A DNA stretch of 15,571 nucleotides, from NCBI GenBank assembly GCA_004356265.1, contig SMXK01000079.1, forward strand, positions 1 to 15,571, read 5' to 3'. Both the position numbers and the translations under genes were made by a program. The notes below the pieces were generated by a model. It had not been told where the DNA came from, ran no database searches, and saw only the letters and a list, made by a program, of their open reading frames with translations. Positions 6,320 through 12,730 of this stretch are shown here, piece after piece. Origin of the DNA: Bacteroidota bacterium (lineage in GTDB: Bacteria > Bacteroidota > Rhodothermia > Rhodothermales > UBA10348). Positions within the stretch are counted from its first letter, which is position 1. The number at the start of each line of letters is the position of its first letter.

Positions 6320-8925
6320 AGGAAAGTGTAGTTCAGCTTGACAAGAAATACGTTATCGGGAAAGACAGAGAAAGCGTTTCCGATCTGCGATAAAGTGCCG
6401 TCCTGGAATCCAGACGCGGTTACGTTATCCAGCGGATCCAGCTTGAAGCTGTCAACTCTTGCGTGCGTCCACACTATATATAATGTGGAGCCAGGGCGAT
6501 ATTCCCAACGAAGTACGGTGTTGGTCTGAAATGAAGTCGTTGAAAACTCTCTTCGCTTCGCATAATTGTCTACCGGTACCAGCGTATCCGGATTGGCAAG
6601 GATTGAAAAATCCTCATAATAGCCCTTCGCGGTAAATAACTGACCGTATACCTGAAGCGAGAGATTCGGGGAGAACGTAATATTTCCACGCAGGGTAAAA
6701 TCCACGACTTCCGTGTCTCGCTCCCCAAATACCGATACGTAATATTCATCCGTTCCTTCGTACGGATTCATTCCGGCAAACACCGACGAGAGGTTTGTAG
6801 CAGTTTGAACTGGCACGTATTCCCCGTAAGATAACTCGGACGGATTGCCACTGAATTCTCCAATCTTCCAACTACCGGAGTCGTGAGAAAAAGTCTCGTT
6901 GGACGCCCATGCAGTAACATTATTCTCTCGTTTGAACTTGACAGATGCCGATAAACCGAGTCTGTTGGTTACATCCCAGTCGGTTTTAAGCTTTAATTCC
7001 AGTGTATTTCCACCGAGGTCCGTAATCTCATATTCGATTTTTGGCTCAACGGTCCACAACCGTCGGGAATCCGTTTCAACACTGATGCTCGCCTCCATCT
7101 TCCGCGGGGCTTGCCAGGGAAGCAGACCGCGGGTTTCGTAAATATTGTACCCACCAAACAGATAATCCGCGTTGGCAGAGATTTCTATTTTTTGAAATCC
7201 GCGAGTGTTCAAATCAGAACGCAGGTAAAATCCGGAGCCTCGGTACAGACCGTCGGTCCACGCGCGAGAATGAAAAGTCCAGAACCATCCGCTGGCTCGC
7301 TGGAATGGACCAAACGGTTGTCCGCCATTAAGCTGGTACGAGAAGCGGGTTGACAAACGTTGCTTGTTATTCTCGCTTTCGCGACCAACGTCGTTCGGAT
7401 TGAACTCGTCGTCACTGCCAGATACTGTCAGACCATAGGTTAGATCTCCCCGTATGCGCTCAATTTCACCGGAGGCGGCGAAACCACGTGAAGAAAACTC
7501 AGGTGTATCACTGAAATTCCTGTCTGTTACACTTGCGTAGCCACTGAATTTGTACGTGTTATCGCTCATTCGGATATCCCAGTCGGTGCCTCCTGACATG
7601 GATGTTAGCACTGAGCCCGGGCTATCTCGATTGTAAAAAGTGAAAATCCCCCCGATGAATGAGTACAGTCCGAGCTCTTGCCGGAACCGGGACGAACCAT
7701 AGAACCGATCTGGATTAAAATTCGCTCCGGTTGCTGCTCCCAGAATGCCGAATGATAACCCGCCGTCCGTTCGACCGGATAATTTTGTCGCGCCGACGAT
7801 GGGGTCAGCTGACCCTATTCGACGCGTATACAACAGCCCGCTGCCCATGCCCGTATCAAATGTGAAGGACCGGGCACCCTCAACAAAAAATGGCCGCCGT
7901 TCCCGATTGAAGGTTTCAAATGCAGAAAGATTGAGCTGAGCAGGATCGGCCTCCACCTGCCCGAAATCTGGATTAACGGTTAAATCAAGCGTCATGTTGG
8001 AACTCAGGCCCAGTTTCAGGTCCGCGCCAAAATCTGCCTCGGTATTGGTTACGACTTGTCCGGGATTGCCTTCTTGTGTCAGCATCCTCGAAACGGTATA
8101 AGGCGTGAACTGAACGTTTCGACGGGTCTGTAATTGCTGAAGCCCCTGAAGTTCACCGTAGTGGGCGACAATGCCACTTTGTCTCTCGGTTCGGCGAACC
8201 AGTGCCCATTGGAGAGTTTCGCTTGTCCTGGGAATAATGCGCTTGAAATTAATTCCCCATGACTGTTCCTCTGCGGCCGAAAATCGGAGCATGGAATAAG
8301 GAATCCTTATTTCTGCAATCCAGCCTTCGTTCGTGACCCTGACAGATGACTCCCAGACTGCATTCCAGGACGTATTTACCTCGCGTGAGGATATGATGCC
8401 ATCCAACTGCACACCAGCGGCGTTAACTCCGAAAGTGTATGCCTCTTTTCTATTCAGATAGGCATCGATAGAGACGGTAAACCAGTCTGCTTTGTTGAAT
8501 GAGTCGCGGCGTCCAAGCGTCTGCCAGATTTGATCAGGCTCGGCATCGTACAATCGCGCTCCGATGTAGATTGAATTATTGCCGTACAAAATTCGAACTT
8601 CTGTCCGCTGTGATGGCTCTGCACCCTCTACTGGCTCTGACTGAAGAAAATCTGATGCAAACGGAGCGGTTTGCCAATCTTCCTCATCCAATATCCCATC
8701 GATGGCGATGTCCCGGTCTGTCTTGTGCGCCCTCAGAACGCGTAGCTCGTCCCCGGTCGGGTCGGCGTTTGTCGGATCAGTCCTCGTTGGATTTGTCCTC
8801 GTTACGTCGGATTGTTCGAGCCGATTCACACCGCCGCGATCTTTGTCGCCTTTGTTCGTATTGTCACCCGATTCCGACGGACTTAACAACAATCCGATTG
8901 ATATCGCCAGAGCTGAAAAATTCAT
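6313..8925 (-). CDS. DUF5916 outer-membrane protein with N-terminal CBM9-like domain
   Basis: 870 residues. A short hydrophobic N-terminus (MNFSALAISIGLLLSP) looks like a signal peptide but has no positive charge. A low-complexity linker follows (~20-60) with three five-residue (T/A)(N/D)PTx repeats. Residues ~68-245 match the CBM9-like domain, starting at IAIDGILDEEDWQTAP, with WFTVSIDAYLNRKEAYTFGVN and GWIAEIRIPYSMLRF. The rest matches the DUF5916 region, typically at VNPDFGQVEADPAQLNLSAFE and RRPFFVEG (~317-350). It ends in alternating beta strands rich in Tyr/Trp, closing with a final strand NYTFLR, consistent with an outer-membrane beta barrel. Proteins of this type are common in Bacteroidota and Gemmatimonadota; their substrate is unknown to me, and binding or uptake of a sugar-like ligand is only a guess from the CBM9-like fold. 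An in-frame TAA two codons before the ATG fixes the upstream limit. It appears to be a single-gene unit. Confidence 0.88.
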   Translation of the reverse strand: MNFSALAISIGLLLSPSESGDNTNKGDKDRGGVNRLEQSDVTRTNPTRTDPTNADPTGDELRVLRAHKTDRDIAIDGILDEEDWQTAPFASDFLQSEPVEGAEPSQRTEVRILYGNNSIYIGARLYDAEPDQIWQTLGRRDSFNKADWFTVSIDAYLNRKEAYTFGVNAAGVQLDGIISSREVNTSWNAVWESSVRVTNEGWIAEIRIPYSMLRFSAAEEQSWGINFKRIIPRTSETLQWALVRRTERQSGIVAHYGELQGLQQLQTRRNVQFTPYTVSRMLTQEGNPGQVVTNTEADFGADLKLGLSSNMTLDLTVNPDFGQVEADPAQLNLSAFETFNRERRPFFVEGARSFTFDTGMGSGLLYTRRIGSADPIVGATKLSGRTDGGLSFGILGAATGANFNPDRFYGSSRFRQELGLYSFIGGIFTFYNRDSPGSVLTSMSGGTDWDIRMSDNTYKFSGYASVTDRNFSDTPEFSSRGFAASGEIERIRGDLTYGLTVSGSDDEFNPNDVGRESENNKQRLSTRFSYQLNGGQPFGPFQRASGWFWTFHSRAWTDGLYRGSGFYLRSDLNTRGFQKIEISANADYLFGGYNIYETRGLLPWQAPRKMEASISVETDSRRLWTVEPKIEYEITDLGGNTLELKLKTDWDVTNRLGLSASVKFKRENNVTAWASNETFSHDSGSWKIGEFSGNPSELSYGEYVPVQTATNLSSVFAGMNPYEGTDEYYVSVFGERDTEVVDFTLRGNITFSPNLSLQVYGQLFTAKGYYEDFSILANPDTLVPVDNYAKRREFSTTSFQTNTVLRWEYRPGSTLYIVWTHARVDSFKLDPLDNVTASGFQDGTLSQIGNAFSVFPDNVFLVKLNYTFLR
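8752..8796 (-). repeat. Three 15-bp coding repeats (NPT/DPT linker)
   Basis: Residues 44-58 of the DUF5916 protein read TNPTR, TDPTN, ADPTG: three degenerate 15-bp units encoding a Thr/Pro/Asp-rich linker between the signal peptide and the CBM9-like domain. Repeats of this type commonly vary in number between strains. Confidence 0.7.
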
Positions 8926-9034
8926 GTATTAGCTAAGTTCCAGGAGATGCGCCTTCCGGATCGGTTGGTTTGGTTTCTGGCAGAGATACAGAACGACGGG
9001 TACGGGACAGTGCAGCAGTCGTTTCAACTTAGGA

Positions 9035-9050
9035 GAATCTTCGTAGATTC
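9035..9050 (+). other. Small perfect hairpin upstream of the YigZ-family gene
   Basis: GAATCT (9035-9040) and AGATTC (9045-9050) are perfect inverted repeats around a TCGT loop, 35 bp before the proposed start of the yigZ-like gene. The stem is short and may be chance. Confidence 0.25.
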
Positions 9051-9067
9051 AGTCGGTCACCTCTTAT

Positions 9068-9077
9068 TAGACGTCTA
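9068..9077. promoter_or_regulatory. Perfect 10-bp palindrome before the YigZ-family gene
   Basis: TAGACGTCTA at 9068-9077 is a perfect palindrome 8 bp before the proposed TTG start. It could be an operator half-site pair, but no regulator is encoded nearby, so chance is a real alternative. Confidence 0.25.
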
Positions 9078-9085
9078 TTATCATC

Positions 9086-9700
9086 TTGCATTCCACCGGC
9101 GACGATCATTATGTGATTCTTTTAGAACGGGAAAAAGCATCGATAAAGGAAAAAGGCTCAAGATTTATATCACGGGCGATTCCTGTCACGACACGTGAAC
9201 AGGCATCAGTCGAACTAGCCCTTCTAAAGAAAAAAGAATATGATGCAACACACCACTGTTCTGCATATCGAATTGGGCCAACGGGAGAACTTTACAGGTC
9301 CAGTGACGATGGTGAACCCTCCGGAACGGCGGGTGTGCCGATTTTGCGCCAGATTGAGTCCGCGGGGATTACTGATACATTAGTCGTCGTCACGCGATAT
9401 TATGGAGGTACAAAATTGGGTACCGGCGGATTGATCCGGGCCTACGGTGACGCGGCGGCGGCTGTTCTGAGGTCCGCTTCTACAGAGCGCATCACTCACC
9501 GGGAATCTGTCAAAATATCTTTCGACTACGCCGATACGTCGCCTGCCATGTTTACTATTCAGCAGTTCGATGCCAAAGTAGGGGCGACCGAATACGGCGA
9601 TTTGACGGTAATAGAGGTTCTGGTAAAACGCTCGGAGGCCGAAGCATTCAGACAGTTGTTTATCAATGCGTTGTCCGGGCGCGGGAAGTTAATTTCGTGA
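9086..9700 (+). CDS. yigZ: YigZ/IMPACT family protein
   Basis: 204 residues, close to the family's usual length. The N-terminal UPF0029/IMPACT domain is clear: KEKGSRFIS (~21-29), ATHHCSAYRIG (~54-64), SDDGEPSGTAGVPIL (~73-87) and VVVTRYYGGTKLGTGGLIRAY (~100-120). A DUF1949-like C-terminal domain (~135-200) follows. The bacterial role is not settled; the eukaryotic relative IMPACT acts on Gcn1 in translational stress control, and nucleic-acid or ribosome contact is suspected. No ATG is available: a TAG stop at 9068-9070 bounds the frame, and the plausible starts are TTG 9086 or GTG 9113. I prefer 9086 because family members begin 15-20 residues before the KEKGSRFI motif. The gene converges on rnhA with 21 bp between stops. 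Confidence 0.9.
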   Translation: MHSTGDDHYVILLEREKASIKEKGSRFISRAIPVTTREQASVELALLKKKEYDATHHCSAYRIGPTGELYRSSDDGEPSGTAGVPILRQIESAGITDTLVVVTRYYGGTKLGTGGLIRAYGDAAAAVLRSASTERITHRESVKISFDYADTSPAMFTIQQFDAKVGATEYGDLTVIEVLVKRSEAEAFRQLFINALSGRGKLIS

Positions 9701-9721
9701 CTTGACCGCGTGGAGGGCTCG

Positions 9722-10162
9722 CTACCGTCGGCCGTTTTCCATCGCTGCAACGGCCAGTTCATCCACTCTATTGTTGAATACGTTGGTTGAATGCCCTTTT
9801 ACTTTGACAAATTTAACGTCGTGGATGTCCATGGCGGCCAGTAAATCCATCCACAAATCCTTATTCTTGACCGGTTTTTTTGCGGCGGTTCTCCAGCCTC
9901 TCTTGATCCAGTTATTTATCCATCCGTCGTTAAAGGCGTTGGCGATGTATGCGCTATCCGTATGCACCAGTGCGCGGCATGGTTTCTTCAGTACACGAAG
10001 AGATTCTACAACCGCCTGAAGCTCCATTCGATTGTTGGTTGTATCTGCCTCGGACCCAGAAATTTCGCGTTCATCGTTGTCGTGCATCAGAATAGCAGCC
10101 CATCCTCCCGGTCCCGGGTTACCACTGCACGACCCGTCTGTATAAATTATTACTTCAGTCAT
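9722..10162 (-). CDS. rnhA: Ribonuclease HI
   Basis: 146 residues, standard bacterial RNase HI length. It cuts the RNA strand of RNA-DNA hybrids, removing R-loops and helping to remove primers in the cytoplasm. All catalytic residues are visible: D9 (YTDGSCSGNPGPGGW), E47 (NNRMELQAV), D69 (HTDSAY) and D134 (RVDELA), plus the metal-loop H124 (KVKGHS). The basic handle segment around WIKRGWRTAAKKPVKNKDLW (84-104) is present, as in the E. coli-type enzyme. The start ATG (10162-10160) is preceded by a pyrimidine-rich tract with no Shine-Dalgarno. It is divergent from obg across 121 bp. A 37-codon frame overlaps its first 8 bases. Confidence 0.97.
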   Translation of the reverse strand: MTEVIIYTDGSCSGNPGPGGWAAILMHDNDEREISGSEADTTNNRMELQAVVESLRVLKKPCRALVHTDSAYIANAFNDGWINNWIKRGWRTAAKKPVKNKDLWMDLLAAMDIHDVKFVKVKGHSTNVFNNRVDELAVAAMENGRR

Positions 10163-10268
10163 GGGGGAAAGATGACATTATTTTCGCTCGGCGTGAAACG
10201 AATTCCCGTCGAAGGTCCTCTATGAAAGTAAGAACCGAAGTTGGGTCCCTTAATTTGCGGGCATCCAT
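10155..10268 (-). CDS. Possible 37-residue small ORF overlapping the rnhA start
   Basis: An ATG at 10268-10266 opens a 37-residue frame, MDARKLRDPTSVLTF and onward, ending SSFPHD. Its TGA (10157-10155) lies inside the second and third codons of rnhA, an 8-bp overlap typical of co-translated genes. The middle (FIEDLRREFVSRRAK) would form a charged helix. No family is recognised, and the frame is also open upstream into obg antisense, so it may be only a chance open frame. Low confidence. Confidence 0.2.
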   Translation of the reverse strand: MDARKLRDPTSVLTFIEDLRREFVSRRAKIMSSFPHD

Positions 10269-10287
10269 ACGATTCCGAGAATTATGA
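10222..10287 (+). CDS. Possible 21-codon leader ORF translationally coupled to obg
   Basis: An ATG at 10222 with AAGG about 7 bp before it opens a 21-residue frame (MKVRTEVGSLNLRASIRFRE plus L). Its TGA (10285-10287) overlaps the obg ATG as ATGA. That arrangement allows coupled translation. The peptide resembles nothing known and the region is antisense to the small minus-strand frame before rnhA, so at most one of the two is likely to be real. Confidence 0.2.
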   Translation: MKVRTEVGSLNLRASIRFREL

Positions 10288-11294
10288 TATTTGTTGACTA
10301 CGTAACAATAGCTGTAAGAAGTGGGAAGGGCGGAGCCGGTTCGGTTTCTTTCCGACGAGAAAAATATACGCCGCGTGGAGGCCCGGACGGTGGTGACGGT
10401 GGTCGGGGCGGGTCCGTAATATTTCAAGTCCGGTCTCAGCTGTACACTTTAATGGACCTTAGATACAATCGTCATCACTTTGCCGAAAACGGTCACAATG
10501 GATCCAGTTCGCACAAACAAGGCAAACAGGGAGTCGATATAATTCTGGGCGTTCCACCGGGCACGATAATAAATGACTCCGACTCGGGCGACACGTTAAG
10601 GGAACTGTTGAATTCCGGTGATGAGTACGTAGTTGCTAAAGGCGGGCGCGGTGGGAAAGGCAATTCGTTTTTTAAATCGGCGACGCGTCAGACTCCCCGA
10701 TTTTCGCAACCGGGAGAAGACGGTGAAGAACGCAATGTTACTCTCGAATTGAAGCTGCTTGCAGATGTTGGTCTTGTCGGATTTCCGAATGCAGGAAAAA
10801 GCACACTGGTTTCGACGTTGTCCGCTGCTACCCCCAAGGTTGCAGACTATCCATTTACAACCCTTGTGCCATCGCTCGGTGTCGTGTCGCTCGGCGAATA
10901 CCGATCATTTGTAATTGCGGACATACCCGGGATTATCGAAGGGGCGCACGAAGGCAAGGGACTCGGCATTCAGTTTCTGAAGCATATCGAGCGCAATGCG
11001 GTGTTACTGATTATGATTCCGGTGGATTCACACGATGTGGGCTCCGAATACCGGACTCTGCTCAGCGAACTAGAAAAATACAATCCGCGATTATTAACGA
11101 AGCCGAGAATTATCGGATTATCAAAAACCGATCTCTTGCCACCAGATATCCGAGACGAATTTCTGGAAGATGCCCGGCAATCCATAGATCCTGAAGAATC
11201 GGTTGTGTCGTTCAGTGCTGCCGCGCACCTTGAGCTTGATTCCCTGAAAGAGCACATGTGGCGAGAGATTCAGAAAGGAAGGTCATTCGATTGA
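10284..11294 (+). CDS. obg: Obg-family GTPase (ribosome-associated)
   Basis: 336 residues. Obg binds the 50S subunit late in assembly and links growth and stress signals to ribosome maturation. The glycine-rich Obg fold occupies ~1-158 (KGGAGSVSFRREKY, GGPDGGDGGRGG, KGGRGGKGN). The G domain follows: G1 GFPNAGKST (166-174), G2 T192-T193, G3 DIPG (213-216), G4 SKTD (280-283) and G5 SAA (311-313). The G4 motif has Ser in place of the usual Asn, a substitution I recall as common in Bacteroidota Obg. There is no C-terminal OCT domain, which is also missing in many Gram-negatives. dprA starts 12 bp after the stop. No rplU-rpmA pair, the common upstream neighbour of obg, is present. Confidence 0.96.
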   Translation: MIFVDYVTIAVRSGKGGAGSVSFRREKYTPRGGPDGGDGGRGGSVIFQVRSQLYTLMDLRYNRHHFAENGHNGSSSHKQGKQGVDIILGVPPGTIINDSDSGDTLRELLNSGDEYVVAKGGRGGKGNSFFKSATRQTPRFSQPGEDGEERNVTLELKLLADVGLVGFPNAGKSTLVSTLSAATPKVADYPFTTLVPSLGVVSLGEYRSFVIADIPGIIEGAHEGKGLGIQFLKHIERNAVLLIMIPVDSHDVGSEYRTLLSELEKYNPRLLTKPRIIGLSKTDLLPPDIRDEFLEDARQSIDPEESVVSFSAAAHLELDSLKEHMWREIQKGRSFD

Positions 11295-11305
11295 GACGAA
11301 AAACG

Positions 11306-12556
11306 ATGCAGCGCAGGGTGATGCGGAGACTTAATTTGTCCGATGAAGTTGTCGAGCTTCTGGACAGAATAACTCCCGCACCTCTCGAATTAGGCGCGCG
11401 GCTGATTTTGCTGGATTGCCCCGGATTCGGGGATCTGCGGCTGAACAAATTGGTCGACAAATTTGATTCGGCGAGCGAGATCTTATCCACGTCAGCATCT
11501 GAAATCGCTCGGATTCGGGGAATCGGAAGGAATTTGTGCACTATACTCACCACGCATCATCCTGCGTATTTTGCATCCTCTCGATTTTGGTCGGATCTCG
11601 AGACTGTTTACAAACGGGGCGCAAGACTGGTGTTAAGAGGTGAACGGGGATACCCCCGGTCACTTACTACGCTTTCTGTGCCACCCCCACTCTTGTGGGT
11701 CAGCGGAGATCATTGTGCGCTGGAGCAGGCGATGGTCTCGGTAGTAGGAACGCGAAAGGCTACGCCGGGAGGTAGGAAATCGGCGTACGATCTTGGATAT
11801 GCACTTGCTGCGGAAGGGTATACAGTGGTTTCGGGCCTTGCGTACGGGATTGACTCCGAAGCACACCGAGGTGCGCTTGATGCGGGAGGCCGGACGGTGG
11901 CTGTTTTGGGCTCCGGTCTGCTCAGGATGTATCCATATACTCATCGTGGACTATCGGAGAGGATTCTTGAGTCCGGGGCCATCGTATCGGAATTTCCGCT
12001 TCACACCGGTGCTAAACCAGGTCATTTCCCGAGAAGGAATCGAATTATTTCCGGTCTGTCCGTAGCTACCGTTATCATAGAGGCGTATGAAAAGGGTGGA
12101 GCCCTTATTACCGGGCGGCTGGCACTTGATCAAAATCGAGAGGTGTTCGCTTTTCCCGGCGATGCTTCCAGTGCGGCCTCCCGGGGTACAAACAATCTTA
12201 TCCGGTCCGGAGAAGCTGGAATGGTCCTAACCGTAGACGAAGTGTTGAGCGAGGTCAATACACTGATCGGCCGTAAATCAATATCGCAGAAAAACTTAAA
12301 AGACAGTGTTACCGAACTGAAATCTCCTTCGGAGCAGGTTCTCGTCGGTCGAGAACGGTCTGAGCGCACCCGTGGGAGACGCATCAGTTCGGGCGAGTCA
12401 AGCAGAGTTCTGGAGGTGCTTTCCGCAAAAGCCGTGCACGTGAATGAGTTGACGCGACACGACAACGGACCTCTAGGGCTTCTCCGTCTGGAAAATGCGG
12501 GTCTTGTGCGTCGGCTGCCTGGGGGATATTATATTAAGACCGGACAAAAAAAATAA
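11306..12556 (+). CDS. dprA: DNA processing protein DprA (Smf)
   Basis: DprA binds incoming single-stranded DNA during transformation and loads RecA; it is also kept in bacteria not known to be competent. With the ATG at 11306 the protein has 416 residues: a helical N-terminal SAM/HhH-like part (~10-85, IRGIG), then the Rossmann-like core (~108-318), then a winged-helix domain (~366-412). Core motifs are VVGTRKATPGGR (147-158), SGLAYGIDSEAHRGAL (176-191), VAVLGSGLLRMYP (198-210), PGHFPRRNRIISGLS (238-252) and EKGGALITGRLALDQNREVFAFPG (262-285). The start is uncertain. A TTG at 11291 overlaps the obg stop (TTGA) and has AAGGAAGG 8 bp before it, and a GTG at 11258 would overlap obg by 37 bp. 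I prefer ATG 11306 because it follows GAAAAACG, like other starts in this window. Confidence 0.94.
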   Translation: MQRRVMRRLNLSDEVVELLDRITPAPLELGARLILLDCPGFGDLRLNKLVDKFDSASEILSTSASEIARIRGIGRNLCTILTTHHPAYFASSRFWSDLETVYKRGARLVLRGERGYPRSLTTLSVPPPLLWVSGDHCALEQAMVSVVGTRKATPGGRKSAYDLGYALAAEGYTVVSGLAYGIDSEAHRGALDAGGRTVAVLGSGLLRMYPYTHRGLSERILESGAIVSEFPLHTGAKPGHFPRRNRIISGLSVATVIIEAYEKGGALITGRLALDQNREVFAFPGDASSAASRGTNNLIRSGEAGMVLTVDEVLSEVNTLIGRKSISQKNLKDSVTELKSPSEQVLVGRERSERTRGRRISSGESSRVLEVLSAKAVHVNELTRHDNGPLGLLRLENAGLVRRLPGGYYIKTGQKK

Positions 12557-12557
12557 A

Positions 12558-12581
12558 CCCGGCTTCCCCACCGAAACCGGG
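12558..12581 (-). terminator. Hairpin with U-tract on the minus strand, just after dprA
   Basis: CCCGG (12558-12562) pairs with CCGGG (12577-12581), with two further T-A pairs inside after one mismatch and an 8-nt loop. It begins one base after the dprA stop. Read on the plus strand it has an A-run before it and no T-run after it. Read on the minus strand the stem is followed by TTTATTTTTTT, the layout of an intrinsic terminator. It may block antisense transcription coming from the right, or act weakly for dprA. Confidence 0.4.
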
Positions 12582-12600
12582 CTTACTAGAGGTGCTATCC

Positions 12601-12641
12601 ATCAGAGGCGGGTTCTTGTGAACTTGCCACCATCATCTGAT
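12601..12641 (+). ncRNA. Long bulged hairpin in the dprA-rluD gap
   Basis: An outer stem ATCAGA/TCTGAT (12601-12606 with 12636-12641) stacks directly on an inner 9-bp stem (12607-12615 with 12620-12628, including two G-U pairs) closed by a TTGT loop. A 7-nt bulge, ACCATCA (12629-12635), sits on the 3' side. This gives 15 base pairs in 41 nt. It lies 89 bp before the rluD-type ATG and is not followed by a T-run, so it does not look like an intrinsic terminator. It matches no RNA family I know. It could be a leader element, a processing site or the 3' end of the upstream transcript. Confidence 0.4.
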
Positions 12642-12730
12642 ATGTAGAAAGACGGGAAATACCCACGAAAGTTACGGTTACGCTATATTTTATTTTCGGC
12701 CAACTGGTCAAAAACTCTGTACAAAAACGA

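Noticed and set aside
8947..9198. An 83-residue plus-strand frame in the gap before the YigZ-family gene
   Set aside because: It overlaps the YigZ-family coding region in another frame and shows no domain or sensible composition.
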